Assembly: GCF_000423465.1 (NCBI RefSeq)
Contig: NZ_AUIA01000027.1
Location: 1-50,228 of the forward strand
Source: Propionicicella superfundia DSM 22317
GTDB lineage: Bacteria; Actinomycetota; Actinomycetes; Propionibacteriales; Propionibacteriaceae
Length of the DNA stretch: 50,228 bases
Reading direction: 5' to 3'
Part shown: positions 18,816-27,034 of the stretch, one piece after another
How positions within the stretch are numbered: the first letter of the stretch is position 1
How the letters are laid out: each line of letters opens with the position of its first letter
The notes under the pieces: generated by a model
Seen by the model: the letters and a program-made list of their open reading frames with translations, nothing else
What the model was told of the DNA's origin: nothing
Databases searched by the model: none
Translations under genes and position numbers: made by a program

Positions 18816-20278
18816 CGGACGTCCTCCGTCCCGTCCTCGGCGAGCGCAGCCTGGGCCGCCTCCTCGGTCTTCGTGCCGGCCCGTTTTCGCGCGACCCAGC
18901 CGGCTATGTTGCGCTGCTGGCCGCGGGCGACCGCGAGTTCGCCCGGCCCGACGGGGTTGGTGATCGTCGACCCCGCCGCGACGTAGGCGCCGTCGGCGAT
19001 GCTGGCCGGCGCCACGAGGACGGAGTCGCTGCCGACGAAGCTGTGCCGGCCGACGGTCGTCCGGTACTTCCCGACGCCGTCGTAGTTGGCGAAGATCGTG
19101 CCGGCGCCGATGTTGGCGCCCTCCCCGATCTCGGCGTCGCCGCAGTAGGTGAGGTGCGGCACCTTTGCGCCCTCTCCGATGTGGGCGTTCTTCGTCTCGA
19201 CGAACGCGCCGACCTTGGAGCCGGCTTCGAGGATCGTGCCCGGCCGCATGTAGGAGAAGGGACCGACGCTGGCCCCGGGGCCGATCTCGGCGAGTTGACC
19301 GTGCGTGCGGATCACCGTGGCGTTCTCGCCGACGACGCAGTCGACGAGCGTCGTGTCGGGCCCGATCGTCGCGCCGGAGGAGACGCTCGTGGCGCCGTAG
19401 AGGTGGGTGCCGGGAAGGATGGTCACGTCGGGGGCGAGGTCGACCGAATCGTGCAGCCAGGTCGTCGCCGGGTCGATGATCGTGACCCCGGCCAGCATCC
19501 ACTTCTCGCACAGCCGCCGGTTTCGGACAGCGTTCATGCGGGCCAGCTCGACCCGGGTGTTGACGCCCTCGGTCTGGATCGTGTCGGCGATCTGCATCGT
19601 CGCGACCCGGCCGCCGACGCTGCGACAGTAGGTGACGACATCGGTGAGGTACTGCTCGCCCTGATGGTTGTCGGTGGTGAGACCGGCCAGGCCCGCCCGG
19701 AGGATCTGGGCGTCGAAGACGTAGATCCCCGAGTTGATCTCGTGGATCTCGCGCTCGGCGGGGGATGCGTCGCGGTGCTCGACGATGCGCGTGACCTCGC
19801 CGTGGTCGCGGACGATGCGTCCGTAGCCGTCGGGCTCCGGGACGTCGGCGGTGAGGATCGTCACGCCGGCACTCTCGCGCCGGTGGGTCGAGACGAGGTC
19901 GACCAGCGTGTCGCCCTCCAGCAGCGGGACGTCCCCGTAGGTGACGACCACCTCGCCGGTGAGATCGCCCAGGTCGCGCAGACCGCACGCCACGGCATGC
20001 CCTGTGCCCAGGGGTTCGGGCTGCTCGGCGGTCTCGACGCCCGCTCCGAACGCCTCCAGCGCCGCGAGCACCTGCTCCTTGAGCTGGCCGACGACCACCA
20101 CGAGATGGTCGGGTCGCAGCGCACTCGCCGCCGCGACCGCGTAGCTCAGCATCGGACGTCCGGCCACCTCGTGCAACAGCTTCGAGGTGGCGGACTTCAT
20201 GCGGGTACCGCCGCCTGCCGCCAGGACGACGACGGCTGCGACGGGCGATGGCGCGGAACCGGTCTGGTCAGCGGACAC
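18812..20278 (-). CDS. glmU: Bifunctional GlmU: GlcN-1-P acetyltransferase / GlcNAc-1-P uridyltransferase
   Basis: 488 aa. Makes UDP-GlcNAc for peptidoglycan. The N-terminal uridyltransferase has the pyrophosphorylase motif VVLAAGGGTRMKSATSKLL (about 18-36) and VTYGDVPLL. The C-terminal half is a left-handed beta helix with hexapeptide repeats (ATIGPDTTLVDCVVGENATV, GANIGAGTIFANYDG), carrying the acetyl-transfer site (EIGEGANIGAGT; Y-and-H region). The GTG at 20278 is preferred to the GTG at 20284 because TAGGGAG is correctly spaced only for the former. It lies 31 bp downstream of tRNA-Gln and may be read through from the tRNA promoter. Confidence 0.97.
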   Translation of the reverse strand: MSADQTGSAPSPVAAVVVLAAGGGTRMKSATSKLLHEVAGRPMLSYAVAAASALRPDHLVVVVGQLKEQVLAALEAFGAGVETAEQPEPLGTGHAVACGLRDLGDLTGEVVVTYGDVPLLEGDTLVDLVSTHRRESAGVTILTADVPEPDGYGRIVRDHGEVTRIVEHRDASPAEREIHEINSGIYVFDAQILRAGLAGLTTDNHQGEQYLTDVVTYCRSVGGRVATMQIADTIQTEGVNTRVELARMNAVRNRRLCEKWMLAGVTIIDPATTWLHDSVDLAPDVTILPGTHLYGATSVSSGATIGPDTTLVDCVVGENATVIRTHGQLAEIGPGASVGPFSYMRPGTILEAGSKVGAFVETKNAHIGEGAKVPHLTYCGDAEIGEGANIGAGTIFANYDGVGKYRTTVGRHSFVGSDSVLVAPASIADGAYVAAGSTITNPVGPGELAVARGQQRNIAGWVARKRAGTKTEEAAQAALAEDGTEDVR

Positions 20279-20309
20279 GGGCACTCCCTACGGTCGAACA
20301 CGGTCTCCG

Positions 20310-20388
20310 CTCCCCGGGTAGGAGTCGAACCTACGTCGCTGGTCCTGATTCAAAGTCAGGCGGGCCCTGCCGGCAGACCAACCGGGGA
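20310..20388 (-). tRNA. tRNA-Gln (UUG)
   Basis: On the minus strand the cloverleaf runs from 20388 to 20310: acceptor TCCCCGG/CCGGGGA, D-stem GGTC/GGCC, anticodon arm CCTGA-CTTTGAA-TCAGG (anticodon TTG), T-arm GTAGG-TTCGACT-CCTAC, discriminator G. CCA is not encoded. It immediately precedes glmU. Confidence 0.95.
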
Positions 20389-20550
20389 ACTTCCCCCTGC
20401 GCAGGGGAAGCGGCCAGGTGAATGGCCGGTGCCAACTCTACGGTGCCCGGCGCGCGTCGCGCACGTCAGCGTCGCTTCCCGGCGACCGGCCCGGAGCGAC
20501 GACCGGCCCGGCACGGCGAGGAGTTCGGGGAGTCACCGTCCGCGCCGATT

Positions 20551-20579
20551 CCGCTACTTGACGGTGTGTCAAGTAGCGG
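20551..20579. promoter_or_regulatory. Perfect inverted repeat, candidate operator of the adjacent TetR gene
   Basis: CCGCTACTTGAC (20551-20562), GGTGT spacer, GTCAAGTAGCGG (20568-20579): 12-bp arms with no mismatch. It ends 41 bp before the TetR start codon and lies between the tRNA-Gln/glmU operon and the divergent tetR gene. Size and position fit a TetR-dimer operator. Confidence 0.7.
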
Positions 20580-20620
20580 ACATCCTGCCACCAGGAGGCG
20601 ATTCAGGGCAGACTGGCCCG

Positions 20621-21331
20621 GTGAGCGCCAACCCCGAACCGGTTCGCCGCGCCCGGCGTACGCGTGTCCGGATGACGCGGGAGCAGCGGCGCGACCAGCT
20701 CGTCGAGGTCGCACGCGGACTGTTCGCCGAGAAGGGCTTCGAGGGGACGTCCGTCGAAGAGATCGCGGCCCGGGCCGAGGTCAGCAAGCCGGTCGTGTAC
20801 GAGCACTTCGGCGGCAAGGAGGGCCTCTACGCGGTGGTCGTCGACCGCGAGGTCGTGCGGCTCGATCTGGCCATCCACAACGCCCTCACTCGTCAGCAAT
20901 CCAGTGCACGACGGCTCATCGAGCTCGGCACGCTGGCGCTGCTGGACTACATCGACGAATCCCCCGAAGGGTTCCGGATCATCTCGCGCGACACGTCCGG
21001 CGGAGAGGCGGGGTCGGGGTCGTTCGCCACGATCCTGTCGGGCGTCGCAACCCGCGTGGAGCACCTCCTCGCCGACCACTTCGAGCGCAGCCACTTCCCG
21101 TCGGCGATGGCTCCGATGTACGCCCAGATGCTCGTCGGGCTCGTCGGCCTCACCGGGCAGTGGTGGCTGGACTCGCGCGATCGCTACGACCTGTCCCGGC
21201 AGGAGGTGGCGGCCCATCTGGTGAACCTCGCCTGGAATGGGATGCGCCATCTGGAGGTCGAGCCGCACCTGCGCTCGACGGTACCCGCAGAGCCGGTCGA
21301 AGGCGTGGGCCGCGCCCCGGAGCCGTCCTGA
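20621..21331 (+). CDS. TetR/AcrR family transcriptional regulator
   Basis: 236 aa. An N-terminal TetR HTH (about residues 17-63, MTREQRRDQLVEVARGLFAEKGFEGTSVEEIAARAEVSKPVVYEHFGGKEGLY) is followed by an all-helical ligand or dimerisation domain with conserved WWLDSRDRYDLSRQEVAAHLVNLAWNGMRHL near the end. In M. tuberculosis a TetR gene, Rv1019, holds the same position between glmU and mfd; here it is on the other side of glmU, divergent from it. The GTG at 20621 is an assumption; an ATG 51 bp further in is possible. A perfect palindrome upstream suggests autoregulation, and perhaps control of the tRNA-Gln/glmU side. Ligand unknown. Confidence 0.9.
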   Translation: MSANPEPVRRARRTRVRMTREQRRDQLVEVARGLFAEKGFEGTSVEEIAARAEVSKPVVYEHFGGKEGLYAVVVDREVVRLDLAIHNALTRQQSSARRLIELGTLALLDYIDESPEGFRIISRDTSGGEAGSGSFATILSGVATRVEHLLADHFERSHFPSAMAPMYAQMLVGLVGLTGQWWLDSRDRYDLSRQEVAAHLVNLAWNGMRHLEVEPHLRSTVPAEPVEGVGRAPEPS

Positions 21332-21336
21332 GCACC

Positions 21337-21348
21337 GTCCCCGGGGAC
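21337..21348. terminator. Possible bidirectional terminator between convergent genes
   Basis: The perfect palindrome GTCCCCGGGGAC starts 6 bp after the TetR stop and lies in the 64-bp gap before the histidine kinase stop. It is short and lacks a T-run, so this is a weak call. Confidence 0.3.
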
Positions 21349-21395
21349 CGGGCCCGCGCTCGCGGAGCGACCCGGGTCGATGCCCGTGCCGGGGC

Positions 21396-22280
21396 TCACG
21401 CTGCGACGGGCAGCCGGAGGATCACGCGCGTCCCCTGCCCGGGCGCCGACCGCATCGCGATCGTGCCGCCGTGGCGCTCGACGATGATGCGAACGATCGA
21501 CAGGCCGAGCCCCGATCCTTCCTTTCCGCGGGCGTTCGTGCCACGGGCGAGTTCGTCCCACAGGAACGGGATCTCGTCGTGCGCGATGCCCCACCCCGTG
21601 TCGGAGACTTCAAGGGTGACGAACCCCTCGTCCTCGGTGCCCCGGATCTCGATCCGCGCTCCCGGATCGGAGTACTTCGCCGCGTTCGCGATGAGGTTGT
21701 ACACCGCGACGACCAGGAGATCCGGGTCTCCCTCCACGGCGGGAACCGGCCACGGAACCTTCGGGAACTCGATTCGCACGTCCAGGGCGGGATCGATCGA
21801 GGTCACCGCGTCGACCGCGTCACGACACATGTCCTCGAGATCCACAGGCAGTCGCTCGATGGAGCGCGTCTCGAGGTCGATGAGCTTCGCGAGTTCTGTC
21901 ACCAGGCGACTCAGCCGCGTCGCCTGAGCGTCCGCGACGTCGAGCGCCGCCGGATTCTCCGGCGCGGCCGCGAGCGCGCTGCGGATCGCTGTGACGGGGT
22001 TCTTGATCTCGTGGTCGAGCCGGCGCAGGAATCGGTGGTGCGCGGATCGTTCCTCCTCCTGAGCCCGTTCGACAGCCGATTCGACCCTGCGTGACTCGCG
22101 TGAGCGACGGAGCCCCCGCAGCACCACGACACCCGCGGCGGCGAACCCGGTGAGAAGCACCAGCGTGGACAGGGGCACGGACAGGTGAAACCAGGGGTTG
22201 GCCCCGCCGATCCAGAAGAACAGGGCCAGGGCGGCGCCGGCCAGGGCAAGCCCGGCTGCGGCGACAAGCCTCCGCCTCAT
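21396..22280 (-). CDS. Sensor histidine kinase
   Basis: 294 aa. Two membrane helices (about 5-24 and 36-56) with almost no extracytoplasmic loop (about ten residues), as in intramembrane-sensing kinases. Then a coiled segment, a HisKA phosphoacceptor box FLRRLDHEIKNP (His90), and a HATPase domain with N-box NLIANAAKYS, G1 VSDTGWGIAHDEI and G2 GSGLGLSIV. The ATG at 22280 overlaps the response-regulator stop (ATGA). The very small sensor loop suggests that it detects membrane perturbation or a neighbouring transporter, as BceS-type kinases do. The exporter operon just upstream on the same strand is the natural candidate target. Confidence 0.93.
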   Translation of the reverse strand: MRRRLVAAAGLALAGAALALFFWIGGANPWFHLSVPLSTLVLLTGFAAAGVVVLRGLRRSRESRRVESAVERAQEEERSAHHRFLRRLDHEIKNPVTAIRSALAAAPENPAALDVADAQATRLSRLVTELAKLIDLETRSIERLPVDLEDMCRDAVDAVTSIDPALDVRIEFPKVPWPVPAVEGDPDLLVVAVYNLIANAAKYSDPGARIEIRGTEDEGFVTLEVSDTGWGIAHDEIPFLWDELARGTNARGKEGSGLGLSIVRIIVERHGGTIAMRSAPGQGTRVILRLPVAA

Positions 22281-22990
22281 GCCCCGGTCACCTCTCCGAC
22301 GAAGCGGTATCCGGACTGCTGCACGGTCTCGATGTAGCGCGGATGCTGCGCATCGTCGCCGAGTACCCGGCGCAGCTCCGCGACCCGGTGGTCGATCGCC
22401 CGCGTCGACACCGCGAACTCGTACCCCCACAGCGTCGACAACAGCCGTTCCCTCGTGAGCAGTTCGTCAGGGTGGCTCATCAGGTATTCCAGCAGGAGCG
22501 TTGCGCGGGGCGTCGGCACCACTTCGGCGCCTGCGAGGCGCACCCGACGAGCGGTGCGGTCGAACTCCAGTTCCCCGCACGTCAACCGGGTGGCGGCCGC
22601 CAGCGTCCGTTTTCCGGGCGTTGTGCGCCGCAGCACCGCCCGGAGCCGCGAGACCAGCTCTGCGGGTTCGAACGGTTTGCCGAGATAGTCGTCGGCACCC
22701 TCGTCGAGCGCGGCCGAGCGTTCGAAGGCTTCGTCGACCTTGGTGAGCAGGATCACGGGGGTCCAATCCTCCCGCCTCCGCAGCTCTCGGAGGAACGAGC
22801 GTCCGTCGCGCCGCGGCATGAGGACGTCGCTGACCACGATATCGATGGGGTGAGAGGCGAGCATCTGCAGGGCTTCCTCGCCGTCGCGGGCGATCAGCAC
22901 ATCGAAGCCGCTGCGTTCGAGGTACGGCCCCAGCGTCGAGGTGATCGGCTCCTCGTCGTCGACGAGCAGCACCCGGGGATCCGCGGTCAC
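22277..22990 (-). CDS. OmpR/PhoB family response regulator
   Basis: 237 aa. Receiver domain with acidic pocket DDEE (11-14), phospho-acceptor Asp55 (VSDVLMP), and Lys105 (LGKPFEPAEL). Winged-helix DNA-binding domain at about 135-232 (LTRERLLSTLWGYEFAVSTRAIDHRVAELRRVLGDD ... IETVQQSGYRFV). Partner of the downstream kinase through a 4-bp overlap, and itself overlapping the upstream DUF4190 gene (ATGA). The signal and regulon are not visible in sequence; local control of the DUF3060/DUF4190 genes and the MacB-type exporter is likely because the genes run in one direction. Confidence 0.95.
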   Translation of the reverse strand: MTADPRVLLVDDEEPITSTLGPYLERSGFDVLIARDGEEALQMLASHPIDIVVSDVLMPRRDGRSFLRELRRREDWTPVILLTKVDEAFERSAALDEGADDYLGKPFEPAELVSRLRAVLRRTTPGKRTLAAATRLTCGELEFDRTARRVRLAGAEVVPTPRATLLLEYLMSHPDELLTRERLLSTLWGYEFAVSTRAIDHRVAELRRVLGDDAQHPRYIETVQQSGYRFVGEVTGA

Positions 22991-23280
22991 GACGTGGCCG
23001 CCCGGATCGTGCCCCAGATCACCACGAGGACGAGGGCCGCATAGACGACCGTCGCGGCATAGCCGAGCACCAGTCCCATGGCCGCGAGACCGGTCCCGGC
23101 GTCGCCGCGCCTGCGAATCTGCCGCAGCGCGATGTGGCCGAGGGCCACGGGGAGGAGCGCGAACCCCAGCAGCCCGAGCACGAAGGCGGTGATCGCGAGC
23201 CCGTTCGTCCTGGGCTCGATCGGGCCGGGCTGCTGAGGTCGGGCGACGCCGGGCGCCACGGGGCAGTGGACGTCAGTCAA
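22987..23280 (-). CDS. DUF4190 domain small membrane protein
   Basis: 97 aa. Short Pro-rich N-terminus, then two membrane helices with the DUF4190 pattern (NGLAITAFVLGLLGF ... LGHIALRQIRRRGDAGTGLAAMGLVLGYAATVV). Function unknown; common in actinomycetes, often next to signalling genes. The start is uncertain: a TTG at 23280 overlaps the end of the DUF3060 gene and would be translationally coupled, while a GTG at codon 8 is an alternative. Its stop overlaps the response-regulator ATG, so it belongs to the two-component operon. It might be an accessory sensor subunit, which is inference from position only. Confidence 0.78.
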   Translation of the reverse strand: MTDVHCPVAPGVARPQQPGPIEPRTNGLAITAFVLGLLGFALLPVALGHIALRQIRRRGDAGTGLAAMGLVLGYAATVVYAALVLVVIWGTIRAATS

Positions 23281-23851
23281 CAGTCGCGTCTTTCATGACG
23301 ACCGAACCGGTCGACTTGTCGTCGACGGACGGCGAGCCCTTCTCCCAGCTCACGATGGAGCCGACGGAACTGGCGCTGAGGGAGATGTCGTCGGCCTCGC
23401 TGACAACCACCACGACGCCGACGGCGTCGATCTGCAGGGTTCCGACCTGCTGTGCGAGCACAACTGCCCCGTTCCCCGTGATGACCAGCTTGTCGCAGGT
23501 GTCGGCGAGTCTCACGACCGACCCCTGCCCGGCTACCTTGGCGGTGCCGTCGACACAGCGCACCTCGGTCGTGACCGCGTCCGCGTACTTCGTGCGGATC
23601 GACCCCTCGGCCGGGGTCTGGGACGGAGTCTCGCTCCGGCTCTCGGAATCGCTCTCGCCTCCGGTGGTCGCGGACGGAGCGGCGGTCTCCACCGGCGTGG
23701 ACGCCTCGACCGGAGTGGAGACCTCGACAGACGGCTTGTCCTCGGCGTCGGGGCCCGAGGAGACGTTGAGAGCGCAGCCGGTCAGCGACACGGCGGCGGT
23801 CAGCACAGCGAGAAGGACCGGGGTATGCATGTTTCGTCTGGTGTGACTCAT
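23273..23851 (-). CDS. DUF3060 lipoprotein
   Basis: 192 aa. Lipoprotein signal peptide with lipobox SLTGC (Cys26), a Ser/Thr/Glu-rich linker (about 35-80), then a DUF3060 beta-helical repeat domain (VRCVDGTAKVAGQGSVVRLADTC, KLVITGNGAVVLAQQVGTLQ ...). Surface-exposed; function unknown. First gene of the operon that continues with DUF4190, response regulator and kinase. Its last codons overlap the DUF4190 start. The ATG at 23851 is preceded by TACTGT (23858-23863) only 6 bp away, so it may be leaderless, although GGGGA in between could also serve as a ribosome site. It could be the extracellular sensing component of the two-component system, which has almost no sensor loop of its own. Confidence 0.83.
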   Translation of the reverse strand: MSHTRRNMHTPVLLAVLTAAVSLTGCALNVSSGPDAEDKPSVEVSTPVEASTPVETAAPSATTGGESDSESRSETPSQTPAEGSIRTKYADAVTTEVRCVDGTAKVAGQGSVVRLADTCDKLVITGNGAVVLAQQVGTLQIDAVGVVVVVSEADDISLSASSVGSIVSWEKGSPSVDDKSTGSVVMKDATVD

Positions 23852-23993
23852 ATCCCCACAGTATTTAGGAAGTGGGGGCCACTGGTCGCCGTGCGGTATC
23901 AGGTTTGTCTCCGATCCGCGACAGGTGCCAATCGCCGCCGGTAGCCCCCGTTCGCCAGGAACAGTGAGGCGCCACGGCGAGGCGACCGGAGCG

Positions 23994-25943
23994 CTACTCG
24001 CGCATCGCCTGGGCGGGTGATTTCCGCGACGCCGCGATGGCGGGGAACGCGCCGGAGAGCAGCCCGCACGCAACGCCCGCGACGAGTCCCAGCGGGCCGG
24101 CCCATTGCGACAGCACCGGCGTCCACCGCAGCCCCGCCGTGACGGCGACGGTCAACGCCTGCCCCGCGACGGCGCCGAGGGCACCGCCCAGCAACCCGGT
24201 GATCAGACTCTCGAAGAGGAACATCCCGAACACATCGCCACGCGAGGAGCCGATGGCCCGACGCAGGGCGATCTCGGACGTCCGTGCCACGACCGACAGG
24301 TACATGGCCACTCCGCCGGCGACGCAGGCCAGGATCAGCACGATGACGGCCAGGCCGCCGACGAAGGCGGCGAGGTCGGCGGCGACGCCGATCCGTAGCC
24401 CGAGGAGGTCGGCCACGGTCCGCACCGTGACGCTGCCGGGGTTGGACGGTGCGAGCTGCAGGGGCAGCGCCGAGGCGACGGTGGCGGGGAAACCCGGTTC
24501 GGTGCGCGCGCGCAGTTGAACGGCAATGGGACGGTCCCCGACAAGAGCCATCCCCGTGCGCGAGATGAAGACGGTCTGCGAGTACGGCGATGTGACCTGG
24601 TCCTCGTCGGGGAAGTCCGCGAATCCGATCACCTGCACCCGGACCCCGTTGACCCAGATGGTGAGGTTGACGGGCGTGTCGGTGGGCTCGATACCAAGCG
24701 CCCGTGCTGCGCCTGTCGCGAGGATGACCGCGGGGGAGACGCTCTCGTTGTTGAGCAGGGCGGCCGCGCCGGCGGGTCTCACCCGCGCGCCGACGAGGTC
24801 GAAGAGGGCCGGCGATGCTGCGGTCAGGCCGAGCGCGTCCGCCGGCTCCTGCTCCGCCGGACTCAGGCGGGTGATGGTCACGTCTGCCGGGGCGACGCCG
24901 GCCACCCAGCTCGCTTCCTCGACGCGTGGAAGCGCGAGCGTGCGTTGTTGCAGGGTGTCGAGGGTGAGGTCGCCCGGTCGCCACACCTCCACGCTGGTCG
25001 GGAGGTCGGCGGTGAGGCTGTCGAGCGCGGCCGCAGTGAGACGCTGGTTGACCTGCGCGGCGGCGCTCTCGCTCAAGCCCTGCGCGACGACGAGTCCGGC
25101 GACACCGAGCACGAAGGCGGTCAGGAGCCAGGCGAACCTCATCGGCTTGACGGCGATGGAGCGCAGCGCCTCCTCGTAGCGGCCCGGCCTCCCTCGCCGT
25201 CGCGGAGTCCGGTCGACCGGCGCCCCGGACGCCTCGGATGCCTCGGCCTCTCGCGGCACGTCCGGCGCGCGCCGCGACACGTCCTCGACAAGTTCGCCGT
25301 CCCGGATGAGCAGTTGGCGGTCGGCGCTCGCCGCGATGTCCCGGTCATGGGTGACGAGGACGACCGTTCCTCCCCGCGCATGGAAGTCACGCAGCAGGGC
25401 GAGCACCGTGGAGCCGTTCGCCGAGTCCAGGTTGCCGGTCGGCTCGTCGGCGAAGACCACGTCGGGACGGGTCGCCAGGGCACGTGCGATGGCCAGCCGC
25501 TGCTGCTCACCACCGGACAGCAGCCGCGCGCGTTGCCGGAGGGGGACGTCCAGGCCGACTGCCTCGATCGCCTCGCGGGCCCGGGAGCCTCGTTCGATCT
25601 CGGGGACGCCCTGGACGCGCAGCCCGAGCTCGACGTTGGACGCCACGGTGTCGTCGCCCAGGACATGGGCGTTCTGGAACACGAAGCCGAAGACGCGCGA
25701 CCGGACGACGTCGCTCTCTGCCTCGGTCATGTCGGTCGTGGAACGGCCGTCGATGGCATACGAGCCGGAGGTCGGCGCCTCCAGCAGCCCGAGGATGTTG
25801 AGCAGCGTGCTCTTCCCCGAGCCGGAGGGGCCGACGATGGCGACGAACTCCCCGCGCTCGATCTCAAGGCTGACGTCCGCGAGGGCGGGGACGTCGGCGC
25901 CTGCGTAACGATGCGTCACGCCCTGGACGGTCAGCAGGGCCAT
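23994..25943 (-). CDS. MacB-type ABC exporter, fused ATPase and permease
   Basis: 649 aa. ATPase at 1-220: Walker A GPSGSGKS (about 39-46), signature LSGGEQQR, Walker B VVFADEPTGNLDS, H-loop VTHD. Then a linker and the MacB/FtsX permease: helix 1 (about 268-290), a periplasmic-type domain (about 295-500), and three helices (about 515-540, 565-590, 605-630) with the conserved loop RTSEIALRRAIGSSRGDVFGMFLFES and terminal AIAASRKSPAQAMRE. Gram-negative MacB is fused in the same order. With the HlyD-like protein (1-bp overlap) and the lipoprotein upstream it forms a tripartite-like exporter. Substrate unknown; antibiotic or peptide efflux would fit. 142 bp separate it from the DUF3060 gene. Confidence 0.93.
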   Translation of the reverse strand: MALLTVQGVTHRYAGADVPALADVSLEIERGEFVAIVGPSGSGKSTLLNILGLLEAPTSGSYAIDGRSTTDMTEAESDVVRSRVFGFVFQNAHVLGDDTVASNVELGLRVQGVPEIERGSRAREAIEAVGLDVPLRQRARLLSGGEQQRLAIARALATRPDVVFADEPTGNLDSANGSTVLALLRDFHARGGTVVLVTHDRDIAASADRQLLIRDGELVEDVSRRAPDVPREAEASEASGAPVDRTPRRRGRPGRYEEALRSIAVKPMRFAWLLTAFVLGVAGLVVAQGLSESAAAQVNQRLTAAALDSLTADLPTSVEVWRPGDLTLDTLQQRTLALPRVEEASWVAGVAPADVTITRLSPAEQEPADALGLTAASPALFDLVGARVRPAGAAALLNNESVSPAVILATGAARALGIEPTDTPVNLTIWVNGVRVQVIGFADFPDEDQVTSPYSQTVFISRTGMALVGDRPIAVQLRARTEPGFPATVASALPLQLAPSNPGSVTVRTVADLLGLRIGVAADLAAFVGGLAVIVLILACVAGGVAMYLSVVARTSEIALRRAIGSSRGDVFGMFLFESLITGLLGGALGAVAGQALTVAVTAGLRWTPVLSQWAGPLGLVAGVACGLLSGAFPAIAASRKSPAQAMRE

Positions 25944-27034
25944 CAGGAGACCTGCACTTCGGTTCCCTCCGACACGCCCTCCACGGCCGCCCAGCCGTTC
26001 GCCGTGCGGAGCACCTTCACCGAAGTGCGGGCAGGGGTCTGGGTTCCGGTCCCCTTCGCGAGCACGAAGTCGCCGGCGTCGTCGTGGCGGATCGCGGTGA
26101 CAGGGATCGCCGGTCCGGCACTGACCGCACCTCCGGGCAGGGTCACCAGCACGGACTGCCCGTCGCTGAGGCCCTTCGCGTCGGCGGCGGACAGGTCGAT
26201 CGTCGCGGGGTACCCGGGAACCCTTCCGTCGGTGCCGCTCTCGTAGGCTCCGATGCGGGCGACCTTGCCCTGGATCTTCTTCCCGTCCGACATCACGGCC
26301 ACCTGCTGCCCGACGGGGAAGCTCGCTCGCTCGTCCACCCCGACGGTGGCCGTGACGGATCTGGTCGTCGAGCGGATCCTCACAACCGGAGTGTCCGGCG
26401 AGATGCGTTCGCCGACCTTGACCCGTGTCGCGACCTCGCCCGCAGGCCCGGTCACCAACTGGGAGACAGGAATCACGGCGCGCCTCTGGGGTTTCGGAGA
26501 CGGCGATGCGCTCGGGTCGCTGCCTGCCGACACGGTCTCGGTGGGCAGTTCGTAGCCCGCGTCGCGGAAGACCTCCTGCACGGCCTCCACGGTGACGGTG
26601 CTGACCACGCCGTCGGCTGTGAGGTCGTACCCAAGGCGGACGAGTGAGTCCTCCAGCGTCTGCACGTCCGCCCCGTGATCGCCGACTCGCAGGTCGCGAT
26701 AGAGGGCCAGCGGCCCCGGCAGCAGAAAGTAGGGGGTGCCGGACGCCTCCAGGATCAGACCGCCCTGCTCGATCCGCGCCGGAGGGGCCACGGTCACCAC
26801 GGCCTGGTCGGGGACGGGCACCACGACGTCACTCGTTGTGGTCGTCGCCACCGATCCGGACAACTCGGCGCGGTCGTCGACGACCCGCTGCTCGACGGTC
26901 GCCCAGACGACGATGGGGGTCGCCGCGTCCTGGGCCTGCTGCCACTTCGGCCTGGCGAACCACACCCCCATGCCGAAGGACGCCGCAACCAGGACGATGG
27001 CGACGGCCGGGACTCCCCACCTCATCCATCTCAC
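25943..27034 (-). CDS. Efflux adaptor (HlyD/MacA-like) with peptidoglycan-binding domain
   Basis: 363 aa. N-terminal signal anchor (about 7-27). A beta-rich barrel/lipoyl-like region is interrupted by a PG_binding_1 domain (about 115-160, LRVGDHGADVQTLEDSLVRLGYDLTADGVV), then barrel and membrane-proximal domains (ITPV-like IPVTAIRHDDAGDFVLAKG). This architecture marks the actinobacterial and Firmicute adaptors that replace MacA next to MacB-type ATPases. The GTG start overlaps the lipoprotein stop by 4 bp, and the stop overlaps the exporter ATG by 1 bp. It probably links the exporter to the cell wall. Confidence 0.88.
   Translation of the reverse strand: MRWMRWGVPAVAIVLVAASFGMGVWFARPKWQQAQDAATPIVVWATVEQRVVDDRAELSGSVATTTTSDVVVPVPDQAVVTVAPPARIEQGGLILEASGTPYFLLPGPLALYRDLRVGDHGADVQTLEDSLVRLGYDLTADGVVSTVTVEAVQEVFRDAGYELPTETVSAGSDPSASPSPKPQRRAVIPVSQLVTGPAGEVATRVKVGERISPDTPVVRIRSTTRSVTATVGVDERASFPVGQQVAVMSDGKKIQGKVARIGAYESGTDGRVPGYPATIDLSAADAKGLSDGQSVLVTLPGGAVSAGPAIPVTAIRHDDAGDFVLAKGTGTQTPARTSVKVLRTANGWAAVEGVSEGTEVQVS

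Noticed and set aside
20390-20410. CTTCCCC/GGGGAAG hairpin near tRNA-Gln taken as a terminator
   Set aside because: It lies upstream (5') of the tRNA on its own strand and no plus-strand gene ends there, so it is more likely part of the tRNA leader.
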